Positions 13,506-28,023 of a stretch of 64,000 bases of DNA are shown one piece after another; position 1 is the first letter of the stretch, and every line of letters begins with the position of its first letter. The position numbers and the translations under genes are program-made. The stretch comes from Serpula lacrymans var. lacrymans S7.9 (taxonomy: Eukaryota; Basidiomycota; Agaricomycetes; Boletales; Serpulaceae), in NCBI RefSeq assembly GCF_000218685.1, contig NW_006763290.1, positions 5,544,908 through 5,608,907 on the forward strand, given 5' to 3'. Below the pieces are notes generated by a model, which ran no database searches, was not told where the DNA came from, and worked only from the letters and a program-made list of their open reading frames with translations.

Positions 13506-14883
13506 ATGTCTTTCATACGCGCCGCTACCGTAGCACGGTCTTTGGCACGTGTCGACTTGTATTTTGCGTGAAATCACCTTTATTCATCCTTAAATTTTGT
13601 TGTAGGCTGCAAACGCTCGCCGGTATTCCGCTGAAGCTGCAGCGCCCAAAAAATCGTCCAAACTTCCTCTGTATTTTGGTGGTGCTGGAATTGTTGGTCT
13701 CGGTGCCTACGTTTATCTCGGAGGCAGTGAACCCAAAGTAGCGAAGAAAGTGCAGGAGACAAGCCCTCTTGATCCACAGAAATTCGTGGACTTCAAGCTC
13801 AAGAAGGTCGAACCGTACAACCACAATACAGCGAAGTGAGTTCAAAAAGTTAATAGCAGCCTTATAGCGGATATCAATCGAGGTACTATCTATTCTATAC
13901 TAGATTCATCTTTGAGCTTCCTGATGGCCAAGCCTCTTTGCTTCCCGTGGCTTCGTGTCTCTATGTCAAGGCTGCTGACCCCGACGCTCTGAAGGATGAC
14001 AAAGGCAAGCCTATATACCGCCCATATACCCCCATCTCGCACCCAGACCAGGAGGGAGAACTTACCCTTCTCGTGAAGAAGTACGAGACCGGCAATGCGT
14101 CGAAATACTTCTTCACCTTGAAGCCTGGAGACAAGATGTCCTTCAAAGGTCCTCTTCCGAAATGGCCTTATAAGAGTAAGTCTTGACTTGGAGAAAATAT
14201 GAATATAACAACTTACCTTCATACAGTAAATGAATTTGAGGAGGTTGGGTTGATTGGTGGAGGAAGCGGAATGTAAGCAGAGTTCTAGTATATAAATCTC
14301 GTGCTTCACCAGTCTTCAGCACGCCTTTATACCAAGTTCTTGCTCATGCACTTGCTGACAACACCAACAAGACGAAGTTCAAGTTGCTTTTCGCCAATGT
14401 CACGGAACAGGATATCCTTCTTCGCGAGGAATTCGACGCACTGAAGAAAAAGCACCCTAATAACTTCGATGTCGTTTATGTTCTTGACAAACCCCCTGCT
14501 AACTGGAAAGGTAAGTAGAACGATCCTAATAACATTCGATGAATCTCACTAGTCACTATCGTCAGGCCCCAGCGGTTTTATTACTGCAGACCTCATTAAG
14601 CAGCACATTGCACCTCCGTCGTTGGGAGACAAAGTAAAGATCTTTATCTGTGGTATGTTTGATCTTCTTGTTAGTATAACAGACATGGACAGTTCAATCC
14701 ACGGTAATAGGTCCTCCCCCACAAGTTGCTGCGATATCTGGAAACAAGACCGGTATCAAATCGCAAGGGCCATTGACTGGGGCTTTGAAGGAGCTGGGCT
14801 ACAACGAGGACCAGGTATGGATGTTATTTATAGTGTTGCCTAACATTTCTCACAAAAACCTACTTCAGGTCTTCAAATTCTGA
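13506..14883 (+). CDS. MCR1: NADH-cytochrome b5 reductase, mitochondrial (Mcr1 type)
   Basis: FAD enzyme that passes electrons from NADH to cytochrome b5 or related acceptors, supporting sterol synthesis and redox defence. Eight exons (introns 13551-13605, 13836-13903, 14176-14226, 14273-14319, 14511-14565, 14653-14710, 14815-14868) sum to 329 residues in frame. The N-terminus ([15 protein letters not shown]) is a mitochondrial presequence, followed by a hydrophobic stretch near residues 30-50 ([18 protein letters not shown]). FAD contacts are RPYTPIS and [11 protein letters not shown]; the NAD-binding GGGSGITP and CGPPP motifs are present. The last exon encodes only VFKF and the stop. The first donor, GTCGAC, is atypical but frame-required. 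Confidence 0.93.
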
Positions 14884-15285
14884 GTGACATATGGTAGATT
14901 TAGCTGTAGAGATATACCTTTGGATCTTGTCTTGTTTACAATGAATACCATCTGTGCTCGACTGCTGTATCACACGGAGTTTAAGAGTGCTATGCCTGCG
15001 CACCTGCGCATCGATACCGAGGGGGTTAGCCGTTACATAAGCCAATACAGGTTATACGCGTCTGCCATCTCCAATCGAGCTCTTTAGCCTGATTAACTGT
15101 GTTTTGAACTGCTATCCTTTATTCTGTAAGGCTTGAGCTCTTTTTCTATACTGCGCCTTGTTTGATCTTGATGGTTTCGGAAACCCCAGCCATCGAACAA
15201 TCTTGGTCTTATAAAGGAACAAAAGGGCTGCGTTCAAGTTCGACACTACCATCACCACTACTTTCCGCTAGTTGCCCGCCCCAGC
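14884..15285. other. Intergenic, MCR1 3' flank and promoter of the Ubp2-like gene
   Basis: 402 bp in a tandem arrangement. Small open frames here have no support. A pyrimidine-rich tract precedes the downstream ATG. Confidence 0.5.
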
Positions 15286-18200
15286 ATGGAAGGCCAAGAT
15301 ACCCAGAAAGCTCGACGTCCTCTTTCATCAACAGCGCTGCCATCGACATCGAATGCTGAAACGGTCATATCTCCAACACCCATACCTCCCACCACTTTCT
15401 ATGGTCCACCACCATTACCATTGCGGCCCAACCATGTTGGATCGTCTCACACTAATTTCTTACCTCCATCGACGCCGCCACCAACGTACAACTCGCTGGA
15501 GATGACACCCTTTCGTGAGCCACAGCTAGTCGGAGAGGATCTTGTTGACGATGCTGGACGTGTTCCTGGTCTTGTTCCTCCCGATGATCAGGGTCAGGCT
15601 TCTACCGCTTGGAACGATCAGACAAACGAATGGGAGGCCTCTGGAGATTCATGGGCATCTGGTACAGGAGGATACAACTGGAAACCCGAAACGAGCGCTT
15701 GGGATAGCAACCATGGTTGGTCAGGAGGCTACGACACCGCCCCTGACTATGCTACATTTACTACCCCCAAAAAGGTAGATATAGATGGAAGAAATGAAGA
15801 TGAAGAGCTGAATTGGTGGGACTCCACGGTTCGTGTATGGAATGGACGACCTGGACCAGGAATGTTGCCTCCTGTTCTGGCTGATTTGTTACACCATCCC
15901 GATCATTCGTTGTTCTCAGTGAGCGTCACTGCTCCGGATCTGAAGCCTACTCCGCCTGCTTCAGGGAGCGATGTTCCCTCAGATATATCTCCGCCACCAT
16001 CTGCTGACGACTTGACCTACTCAATTCCACATCCTAATGCATATTACTGCAGGAAGCATAACGGCTGGGTGCTCCTCCTTTGGAAATCATCATCTATCTT
16101 ACCTCCTCTTGCCAAATCATTCAAACCTCATCATCCTTTTCCTGACCAGAATCGGCGTAAACGCACGAGTTCTTGCATAGGCGATGGGGAACAACCTTTT
16201 GGCCAGGTCAACAAAACGCATCACTTCCATCTATACGAAAAAGCCGTAGATTCTCATCAGCTCATGCCGCCTTTCCGCCGCGCGGAATGGGAGGTTGCTG
16301 CTCAAGTAAAACAGAAACGAAGGAAGATGACTGTCAACAGTTTGACCGGTATGGAAGGAGTGAGTCCAGTCGTCACAGGAGAAGCTGAAAGTACAGGTGA
16401 TGACATGGATAACGAAGAAGAGGGCGATCTCCTTGACATCTACGTGTGTTGCCAGTGTTCGATGTACTGCATTGCATCAGATGTGATCCCTGGAATTATT
16501 CCTTCAAAGTTAATGGACGATTTCACAAAAGATAGGTCCAGCAACCCAAGTCCAGGAAAGAAGAGCGAGGAAGCTGTTATGGCAGGTTGGGAAACGTTTA
16601 TCACGTATGTCTACATTTTTTTCACGTTATGTAATGCGATGTTTATCGTAACGAAGGGTTATCGAGAATAAGCTCTGGAAAGGAGAAAGTCGCCCACTAC
16701 CTATCGGCAGGAAGACATTTCAAGCTAAGCTAGGATGGTCACCAATTGTGTGAGCATGATATATAGTAACTTCCACTTTTATATGTTCTGAAACATCCTG
16801 TAGCCGAGAGATATTCGAATACCTTGGTTTCCACCTTAGTTCTATATCTCCAAATTCAACTGGCAGCGAAGAAATGGCTATGGTTCCACCGTCGACGGAC
16901 TCTCGTACCCCCGAAGGACGTCTGAATCGATCCAAGCTCCTGCGTGCCTGGGTAGAGCTTAGTGCATGGTTGACAGACTACCACCGCCGATTTGGTGAAT
17001 CATATCCATCATTTTCTTGAATTACCTTCTGATAAAATACAGCCATCGGACTCAAGGCATATGTTCCCCATCAACTATGGGTCCGAGCCGAAAGTGCACG
17101 GGAAATGTATCAAAACGCCATAGGTGCTCATCCTGATCAAGGTAAGCCTCGACTTCCTTCTTGTGACCAATCTGACTATGCAAACAGTTCCTCGTGGTTT
17201 GATACCGGGCACGTTACTGGATTATGAGCCGATTCGTGGAGCTTGGAAAGCTCTTGGGTTGACACCTACTACGTACTCTTGGGGTAAGTTTAGCTGAATC
17301 TTTCCGTCCCTTTAGCCATCCTCATACATCCTCATACATCACAGAACTGCTTGCATTTGCTTACATGGCACAGTGCCGCTGCAATCCCATTGGTACTCCA
17401 GATTACTTTAGTCATTTCTACGGGATCGTAAAAGCCATGCAAGATCTGGGTGATATACCTCCCCAAGAATTACAAAACTTAGTGATGGAGGAACGAGGTC
17501 GTTATCGCTACACTTATGAAGATCTACAGAATGCAACGAAAACACTTGGCTTTGGAAAAGACGGAGCCCTTGGGGTCGATCTTGAAGACGATGTTCCAGA
17601 TGATTTTGTGGAGCAAGCTTGGAGAGACACTGTGAGGCGAGCTTGGCGTGACACTCAGGACAGCTCTGATCTCCAAAGAGATGCAAACGATGCTTTCAGG
17701 ATGATAGCCGAGTCGAGGGGGAGCTCGAAACTGCGCAGTATATGGGCAGATTCGAAGCACAATCAAATGAACCCTTCTCGTGCTTACTCTGTTCTTGAGG
17801 TTCCGCAAGATGTGGATGAAACAATGCTGCTTACAGTGTTCTTGATGAGGGTTTGCATCAATTTAGCTTCTCACCTTTTATAAATTCTCATATTATGCAT
17901 AGATTGAAGAACAACCAGCCCAAACCGATAAGATGCGAGAAGCGTTGGCCACAATTTCTGAAGCAAGGGATAGCGCTCGATTGCGCCAGTTCCTAGAAAC
18001 TGGTCAAGATCGTGAGTTTCTCGCCATTTTTTTTGCATGTGATTAATCATACTGACGATTTTTTTCTCTGTAGCGGGCGATATCATTGCTCCTACTCGCC
18101 CAGATTTGCCAAGAGGTTTGAACCAGCTGGGCAATACGTGCTATCTGAACTCTCTGCTACAGGTAATCCCCATCTCTTTTGTCATTTCTTTATGATACTA

Positions 18201-20247
18201 AAAAGCAAGTAGTACTTCTATACCATCAGGGAGCTGAGAGAAGCGGTTGCACCTATGGCCAACATTGACATCAAATCCTTAGAGGATGAGAAACTTTCTG
18301 ACGACGATCTCAAGCGTCATCGTGTCGGAGGTAGATTAGTCACGCGAAGAGAAATTCTACGATCCAAGAAGTGTACGCTGATAATGTCTCTGGAAACTTG
18401 TGTTTAACTGACATGTCATTTAGTTGTTAGCCAACTTGCTGACTTGTTTTGGCAACTGGAGTATTGTGAAGCGGCGTCAGTCACTCCCACTATCGATTTG
18501 GCCAAACTGGCTCTCGTCACCTCGAGGGACGAAGAAGATGAAGAAGTAGACAGGGGAGGAACGGATTCATCCAACGACACAGATGCTACTTTGGTAGAAG
18601 ATGGTCCAACGCGAGTTCATTCCGCTGATTCGCCCAGTTCTGTATTGGGAAAGCGACCTCGCGATGATCAAAAAGCGGACGACATGGTTATAGATAGTCC
18701 TAAATCAGAGTCGGATGGTGATAAGGCCGGGTTCGTCATAGTATCAAAGCCGAATTCGCCTAGACGGTCAAATTCCCCTCGTTCCCATCGCAAGAGCATC
18801 TCGCAATCAAAAAGTGCGGACCCTTCCACTTCTAAGCTGGTGGAAGTTGAAGACGTTGAAATGCGCGAGAGCTCGCAAGCGGTGGAGACTCAAAAGCCAC
18901 CTCACTTGCCTGCAAGGAAAACTAACATGGCATCTGATTCTATCATGATGTTTGGTAAATTCTCAAAACCTGGGCATGCAGTTTCTGTTTCTCATGATTT
19001 TCAATAGGAAAGCAACATGATGTTTCCGAATGTATGGATAATTGCATGTTCCAGATAGAGACGGCCCTACTGAAGTTTGATGGTTTAAGTGGGTCGCAAG
19101 ATAAAGGGAGTGTAGTCAAGAGGTAAATATTATCATGATCAGTCTTGGACATCATCTGACTAGATAATTATTGTCAGACTCTTTTATGGCAAAATTCGGC
19201 AACGCATAACTCCTATGCGCATCGAGGGTCGTTCTCGAGCATCTATACACGAGAAAGAAGATATTTTCTCACATTTACCTATCAATGTCGCGGATAATGG
19301 CTTCGACATCTACGATGGTTTAAGTGGCTACTTTGATGATGTTGTTGAATATGAAGGGAATAAAGCAAGGATGGAGGTTGCTCTGGTGGATCTTCCTCCA
19401 CTGCTTCAAGTCCAGCTTCAGGTATGTGCCTGCATCGCGCTTATTAATCCATCTCATTCTTTCTTCTAGCGAGTCCAATTCAATCGCGAGACCTTGCAGC
19501 CATACAAATCACAAGCATATGTCAAGTTTGGAGAAACTATCTACATGGATCGCTTCCTTGATTCTGCTGATTCTCAGAAGAAAGCAAGGTCAAAAATCAT
19601 TCAAGCGGACCTTACCGCGCGACGAGAACGTATACGGCTACTAACGCAAGACAAGGTTAATACTATATCATTATCTGGCGAGAGTATAATGTCTAACATA
19701 CAATCAACAGCACGCGCCATTCATACCTGCCTTAGACGGTGCACTTGGCTTCCTTTCAAGACAGGAGAATATTGCTCTACCTGAAGTAGACGAGGAACTG
19801 ATTGCACAGATGAACAGCGAGCAAGATGTCGTAAAGCTGGAAGTTGAAGAGCTTCGTGCTGGTATCACGAAGCTGAAAGAAGAATTAGAGGACATTTGGC
19901 GTGAAGACACCCAAGTTGCGTATGAGCTCACCTCCGTCTTTATCCATCGAGGATCTTCTCCATCTTGGGGTCATTATTTCTTTTACTCCCGACACTTACC
20001 AGATCAGCCTGATATGTGGTTCAAGTATAATGACTCCGATGTGGCGGAGGTGCCTAAAGACGAGGTCTTAGCTGATACCACAGGTTCGACTGCAAATCCT
20101 TACCTGGTGAGCTTGGTTCGATCATGCATACTAGGTCAAACTTGCTGATCTTTTGTCTCGTAGCTTGTGTTTTCTAGGAAAGGCTCAGAAGTTATACAGA
20201 CTGTTAAACGATTTGACCCAATGAATCTCGAGGAAGCTGATGCTTAA
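15286..20247 (+). CDS. UBP2: Ubiquitin carboxyl-terminal hydrolase, Ubp2-like
   Basis: Cysteine protease that removes ubiquitin; yeast Ubp2 opposes the Rsp5 ligase and prefers K63 chains. A multi-exon gene of roughly 1,300-1,400 residues. The first ~200 residues are disordered (Pro/Ser, then Trp/Gly-rich). A long Ubp2-type N-terminal region follows (NRSKLLRAWVELSAWLTDYH) with helical repeats such as RAYSVLEVPQDVDETMLL before the catalytic domain. The Cys box is GLNQLGNTCYLNSLLQ (about 18118-18162). An acidic, Ser-rich insertion (about 18530-18930) and a coiled-coil insertion (about 19800-19900) interrupt the domain. The His box is SPSWGHYFFYSR. The protein ends FDPMNLEEADA. A second deubiquitinase of another subfamily lies at 32.8 kb. 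Confidence 0.87.
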
Positions 20248-20589
20248 TCCATGCATGTACTAGTAACACTATTAACACTACTTTCCCAATACACTTACAT
20301 GCTGTACTACATGCATTGCTGTAATTGCTAGGACATTCCCCAATCTCAGATAATGGTTGCTTATGATTGACAATCAATAATTGAGATTGAAAGTTTACTA
20401 CTATTCTTTATACTCTTTATACTTTACCATATATCACTACTGAGCTAGGATATGAGTAAGAATATAATCCAGATCATGAGATGATGAACATCACCTGCAC
20501 ATACTTTTCGGAAATCTCATATGTACTTTCTACCATCGATCTGGGTAAATATTAATGATGCCCTACCGAAGACACATAGAAACTCACCA
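20248..20589. other. Convergent 3' gap
   Basis: AT-rich sequence with a short CTTTATACT repeat near 20405-20425. It lies between convergent genes and probably holds both 3' UTRs. Confidence 0.5.
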
Positions 20590-20943
20590 TCACTGCGATG
20601 CGGCCTTGGTCTCGGAGCTAGTTTGCGCAGTAGAGCTATCACTGGCACCCGAATCCACGTTGGTACCTGCTGTCAAACCATCTTCATTCCTTTCAAGAGC
20701 CTCCAATAATGTATCCAATTTCTCGAGAACACTGTCCAATCGAGTCTCAACGCCATTCGCCATACCATCTGCACTATCCAACTGGGCTAAAAGCTCAGCT
20801 AGGTCGCTGCCTTCTGCGATTGCAGTGTCATTGAGTAGGAGAGAGGTTAGCCGCGAGATGTCAGATTCTAAGCTGGGATGCTCCGTGGTGCTGCCATTGG
20901 GCGTTGGGTTGCTGTCTGCTGCAGTATTGGACTCGGAAGACAT
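20590..20943 (-). CDS. Small acidic coiled-coil protein, unknown function
   Basis: A single exon of 117 residues, start chosen at the ATG 20943. It has disordered ends and one amphipathic helical core (about residues 28-90) with heptad-like leucines: ISRLTSLLLNDTAI, DLAELLAQLDSADG, TRLDSVLEKLDTLLEALE. I do not recognise the family; a subunit of a small coiled-coil complex is a guess. Its start codon lies only 98 bp from that of the divergent THOC1 gene, which argues for a real, co-expressed housekeeping gene. Confidence 0.7.
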   Translation of the reverse strand: MSSESNTAADSNPTPNGSTTEHPSLESDISRLTSLLLNDTAIAEGSDLAELLAQLDSADGMANGVETRLDSVLEKLDTLLEALERNEDGLTAGTNVDSGASDSSTAQTSSETKAASQ

Positions 20944-21041
20944 GAACGTATACGGACCGCGGAGACTCAAAAAACGGTAAACATATGTGACCCTAACCCG
21001 AACGATTATATCCTTTCCTTTATTGACAATTATTCACTCGC
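20944..21041. promoter_or_regulatory. 98-bp bidirectional promoter
   Basis: Only 98 bp separate the start codons of the small coiled-coil gene (-) and THOC1 (+), so the leaders and core promoters must be very compact or overlap. Confidence 0.5.
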
Positions 21042-23686
21042 ATGGACTCACTGGCTCAAAGTCTTCAGCTGGTGCTCAATTCCTTTCCAAAACACCCTTA
21101 CCACCAAGCTACGCTTGACGGACTGGTTACAAAGCAAATAGAGAAACATAGCAAAGATACCTCGGCTGAGAATCTCAAAAGCTTATGGGAATATCTGCTT
21201 AGGAATGAGGTATTCACTCTAGCGGTACGTCTTTCCATCTTCACGCCATCTTCAAACTATAGCTTATTCTTTGACAGGCTACAGAGGGAAGCGCTCTAAG
21301 GCAGGAAGAAACGACATATTACGATGACCTCAAAGACAGACTGGATCTCGTCCTGACATTCACCGAACACGGTTCGTTTCACGTTTGACGCGAAAATCGC
21401 GAAATGCTTACGACCCTGGCCTGCTAGATGCCTCTGAAGCGACGTTTCCTTTCACTGTGCTCCAAGATCTACTCGAAACGCAGACCATAGCTTCATGCTC
21501 TCACGTATTCTCGTGGATCGAGGCTCGTGCCGCTCGCCTTACCAAAGGGATGGTACCTCAGAAAGGCAAGGCCCTTATCCTCCTTCGCACATTAAACGAC
21601 TTGTTGCGCCGACTATCGAAGATGGGGAACACGACTCTGTTTTGTGGTCGCATACTTACGTTCTTAAGTGGCGTGTTTCCACTGGGCGAACGCAGTGGTG
21701 TGAATTTGAGAGGAGAATATGGGCCTATGTGGGAGGGAGTAAAGGAGGTTGAGACCAAGGTAGAAATTGCAGAGCCACCAAAGACCCCTGAGGATAAAAT
21801 GGAAGTGGATGACAGCAAAGAGGGAGGCGAAGACAAAACGGGTGCAGTAGACTGCGTCAAGGATAAGAGCAGTAGTGGTATGTCTGATTACAGTCACCTT
21901 GATCTGACGCTCACATACATAATAGAATTCTATACGACATTCTGGTCCCTTCAACTTCCTTTTTCGAGGCCACCTCTTTTCGCTACGCCTACCACGTTTC
22001 CAGATTTCAAGGAGGCGGTTAACAAGGTTCTACCTGTTATAAAAGAAGCAACGACGAAGGATCGCGCTTTGATGGGCAGTAGGTCCGCTACTGGCTCATC
22101 TAGTTCTTTGAAAAGAAAGAGAGAGGTAGAACTGGGCGAGGAAGCTAGCAGTAATGAATATTTCTTTGCTAAATTCCTAACAAGTCCAGATCTCCTTGAT
22201 TTGGAGGTTCGTCATATGCTTGCATCCATGCTAACATTAACTTATATCCATATATTTAGGTTGCTGACACCCATTTCCGTCGCCAATTTCTCTTCCAGCT
22301 ATTAATCCTCCTGAACCACCTCTTATCCTTTACCAAGGCGGCCAAAGCAACATGGCTGACGTCTCGGAATAGGTCACTGCAGATGGAATTTACTCTTGAA
22401 ACTGCTGAAGTTCAGTGGGTACAAGAAACCATTGCAAAAGCTTCCGCAGAACTACGATCAACCGCTCCCAATGGGCCAGTTTTTTCTGATACGGTGAATG
22501 TCATTTTGGAACGAGAGAAGAACTGGGTTAAGTGGAAAAATGATCTTTGTGCACCCTTTGATCGGGAACCATGGGGGACAGAAGTTGACGGGAAGAAAGT
22601 GGGGCTTGAGGAGGCCACGAAAGAGATGCGGGTTAAAAGACGGGAAGAACCAGAGGAATGGCAATGGAGTCTTGGCTCACAACCTTTAACAGAAATCTGG
22701 GAAATGGGCTACAGAGACCTGAATGATTTGCAAAATCCTTTCCAGTTCAGTCTTTTAAAGTTTCATGCATTTGTGCACTTCTAATGTGTTGCATTCATTG
22801 AATTTAGGTCTGGCGACGTCAAAGACTTTGTAAAGAAGGTGAAGCAAGAAGACGCTCGCATAGAGATACGTAAGAAAGCTCTCGCCAAAACTGCAGAACG
22901 TCTTGCACAGGCTCGTGCAAAGATGGCTGCAGCAGTCCCCAAAGAGTCTGCGGTGCCAGATACTTTATCCCAGGATACTCCTGTTACTCCTGCCCCAACG
23001 ACTGCTGAATCAGTGAAGATTGAGCCATTTCTTCCCGCACCTCGTCCGCTTTCCTCTATTACCAGTTCGCCACTACATCCTTCTCTTCCTGCGAAGCCTG
23101 GTACTTCCCCATCTAAACTAGCGGTGGCACCTGAAATAAGTTTAGGTGCTGCTGTCCTTGCTCCCGTTTCGACTCCAGTGCCTGTTTCTACACCAGCCCA
23201 AACCTCTGCTCCATTGCCTAGTGTTGCTCCTCCAGAACCTAGCGATGATCAGATAAATGGCTATGAAGAGGTAAGCTCTTTGTCTCATGTAAAATATAGT
23301 TGGTCGTTAAAAACGCAATACAGAATAAACAGCGGTGGTCGTGGCTTGCGCTTAGGACTGCCCGTGACCAACATCTGCAACATTTTGGGAAAATTGGTAC
23401 AGGAGATGTCGAGTTACTTGCTCAGGAAATCGAAGCCGAAAAGGAACGAGAAAAAGAACGGGAGAAGGAGAGGGAGAGAGAAAAAGAACGAGAGAAGACC
23501 GTGAAAGTCGATGATGCGGCTCCATCTACCGATGTAACCATGGGTGGTACTAGCGAGGATTCAAGTCAAGGTGGAGTCGGTGCCGCTACGTCGACCGGGG
23601 AAGTTGCGCCAGGGAATGAGGGTGGCTCTGAGGGCTCGAAAGACAGCCAGGATGTAGAGGGCGACGTCAAGATGGAAGATCGGTAG
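21042..23686 (+). CDS. THOC1: THO complex subunit 1 (THOC1/Hpr1)
   Basis: Core subunit of the THO/TREX complex that couples transcription to mRNP packaging and export. The signature is the efThoc1 region: HVFSWIEARAARLTKGM, then LILLRTLNDLLRRLSK, NTTLFCGRILTFLSGVFPL and ERSGVNLRGEY, close to animal THOC1. A basic patch (SSLKRKREVELGEEAS) precedes the second half. The tail has NKQRWSWLALRTARDQHL and then a charged (EKER)n run coded around 23430-23500, typical of RNA-linked proteins. Several short introns; about 750 residues. The N-terminal ATG is supported by the divergent promoter just upstream. Confidence 0.9.
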
Positions 23687-24028
23687 CCTACTCGGAGATT
23701 ACTAGTATTTGCCTGCAAAATCCTGCTGTATCCATTATGTTCATTGTTACCGCTGTAAACTATCAGATCGGCCATGGCTTCCCGTGCGCTCTCTTTTCAT
23801 CCCGCATGTCCACATGTAAATGTAAACGTGCGCCTGATACTGGAAGACTCGTGAGCGCGCCAAGATCGGTCCATGTCGGACCGCCTCTTGCTGCCACGCG
23901 TGATCTGGACTGGTCGGGAACGGGACTTGGTTTTTCGAGGTAGTTTACGATCAGATAAACCTTGAGATAAATATCTGTACAATTCACAACGGTTCGTTCG
24001 TTACCGCTGCACTTTATCTACGTCCCTC
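23687..24028. other. Intergenic, THOC1 3' flank and GALE promoter
   Basis: 342 bp without a supported gene. Confidence 0.5.
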
Positions 24029-25561
<1,533 letters not shown>

Positions 25562-25782
25562 CTCCTTCAAGTTGGGAATTATTATATATACCAATGATGG
25601 ACATGAGTATTTACTAGATGTGATGTGATTGATGTTCTGTACTTTTCTCTGTTTTCCGTACTTACCAGGGCGCGGTGATATTCTCTTCACGTTCGAACCG
25701 ATTTGTCTTTCCAACAAGACTAAATCTCTATTCGCGAATGTATATCAAAATTATATTGACGAGGGAAGGACGGATTATAATC

Positions 25783-27547
25783 TCAAGACAGCACATTCCA
25801 TATATCAAACGGAATACAAAAATGATGCAGATCACTCGTTCTCAGAAATTCGGTTCTCTCCTTGAGCATCTCCTCTCTTAACTTCTCTGCCTCTCTCAAA
25901 CTCCGCACTCCATCTACTTTATCAACAATTCGATCGACCAACTCTACAGGGATCCGGGGATCCACCCAACTGTGCATAGCTGATCTCATCCAATCATCCT
26001 GCTGAGGCGGGACGCTTGATGTTGATATAATAGGCTGGATATCAGGGTCAACGAGGTACAGCGCAACAACACGTTGGTGTCCTTCCTTAGTGGGGTCTAA
26101 AAGTGTGAACGGTGTATGTCTGTGCTGATAGATATTCGGAAACGCTATGCAAAATCCCGTCTGCGTACTAACACTCCCGATTCGTTGGTGGCACGGGTCA
26201 CCATCTAGGAATCCCCAGGTCCGCACTGTTGCTCCGCGGTCTCCAGGGGTGAACCCCCGGGGAGAGGTCACAGCCATTCGGAACTCAAGAGCGTTGTCGA
26301 CAATGTTTTCCTGTAGACGTATGTGTCACATGAAGTTCAAATACGGACATATGTCAACATACGACAGATGAGTAGTATAAGGCACATGCGACGATGCGCT
26401 CATTCTTCATGCCTTCCACGTGCCATGGAGAGCCAGGGTATGAAGGGCAGCCGGGGTGCTTCAGAAATAACCAAGGTCAAAAACATGGAAAGAAATATAC
26501 AATGACAACGCATACGAGACGAGTTTCAGATACGCGTATGACAATCTGCAACTTTTTGTTCCGCAGATTTACGTAGTGTTTTCGGTACTCCAGACCTCCT
26601 TGGTAGCCACTGCTAGGGACATCGGGAAGCTTGATGGGCCTCTGCATTACCCAGTGCCTTATCTGCCGTTCGTATAAAGCCCAGCCGTCCTCGTCGTCTG
26701 AATACTCTGGCGGTTCGGGCTCGTCCCACTCTGTATATTTACAAGGCCCTTTGATGCGCTGCACCAGGGGGTTGTTTCTATGAAGATCTGTAAGGACATG
26801 TTCAAACAGGGGGACACATGCAGAAACAACATCCTCGAAGCGACGGTAGAGCGATGTAAGCTGTGGGTGAAGGTTGTTGATGTAAGACAGCGCTTTAGCA
26901 TCACCGGTAGGCGACACGAAGAAGTCTGTCGGTAAGTAAGCGAATTGTCGAGAGACGGCGTAAGACGCCATTCCCGAATGGGTATCAAAAGGTACTGTCT
27001 GACATTGTGAACCTTTTTTGCTCGAGTCGAAGATTGCAGACACCCCATTGATAAGGCTATATAACAATGGGTCTATCAAATGGGTTGTAACTCCGTCTTC
27101 GTCGCGGGTGTGCTTCGACGACCAGTCGTGACGGAAATGAGAAAGGAGGTGGTTCAGGTCTGCTAGAGTAGACGTATCAAGGAGCGCGTGGGATTCCCAG
27201 ATACGCTCGAAGCAAGATACCTGGCTAAATAAATGCACTAAGCTACACACCATCAACCTGTGCGTGCGACTCACCATCTATTGTCGACATCACGAAGGAG
27301 ATCATAACCCTCTAGTTCGTCCAGTATATATTTGACCTGCCAGTAGCATATAGTCAATGTACGAAAGGAGTATCCAACGAGCACACACCTGCCCATCAGT
27401 CAGTGAAATCTCGACTTGATTCGATGCTATAAGTACTGTCCAGGAACGAGATCGAATTTCCTGTTCCCAGTTCGCGCGTGCATCGGCATTGCGAAAGCAG
27501 GCCCACCACCCGTACTTCCGGCGAATAGAATATGAGCACTCTGACAT
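25783..27547 (-). CDS. DUF4246 family protein (putative 2OG-Fe(II) dioxygenase fold)
   Basis: DUF4246 proteins are common fungal proteins of unproven function. Visible anchors: N-terminal RKYGWWACFRNADARANWEQE, CFERIWESHALLDTSTL, SGYQGGLEYRKHYVNLRNKKLQ-like core, WHVEGMKNERIVACALYYSS, FPNIYQHRHTPFTLLDP and GHQRVVALYLVDPD. The His of WHVEG with its nearby acidic residue and the His of YQHR fit an iron triad; that catalytic reading is inference. At least four introns. The ATG at 27547 is the safe start. Upstream in-frame-looking sequence (27650-27731, encoding GYRHPFLVGSYYFGGVGDTP) resembles the usual N-terminus of the family, so a 5' exon is likely. Confidence 0.75.
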
Positions 27548-28023
27548 TGCCAAGTCTGTTAGCTGTTTGTTGTGTTTGAACGGTGTCCTGCGACAGCTAC
27601 AAGCTATGACTGCTTGTGCTCACCGTCCGTGGGGTATCACCAACACCTCCGAAATAATATGACCCCACAAGGAAAGGGTGACGGTAGCCAGAACACATGT
27701 CTCTTCTGTCGATTACCATTGCTATGAGTTGTAGTCGTTACAGGAATCCCTTCGCGATACGCGCCTTATCAGTATGATGGTGGTTGGGAATCAAGCCGTG
27801 TCCCTGTGGAAAGTCTGCTTCAAAACTGTTCAGGTTCCCCAATAGGTTCCCACTTCTAATTTATCGAGTACCACGGTCATAACGTTACGGTACACTACCG
27901 CTGAAGACCTGCCAAAAGGGGCCGATTACCTAATGCAGATGAGCAATACAAGATTTTGGGGCAACTGGAAAGCGCCACCTTCAGCCACTTGTTCCCTTAT
28001 TTCAATCTTGTATCAATAGCATC
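27548..28023. promoter_or_regulatory. Divergent gap between DUF4246 gene and ESS1
   Basis: The left part (to about 27731) probably contains a missing 5' exon of the DUF4246 gene. The rest is promoter sequence for the divergent ESS1 gene. No other feature seen. Confidence 0.5.

Noticed and set aside
22839..23504. Alternate 3' end of the THOC1 frame reading through the (EKER)n run
   Set aside because: An intron near 23271-23326 brings the frame to NKQRWSWLALRTARDQHL, the conserved THOC1 tail, and to the stop at 23686.
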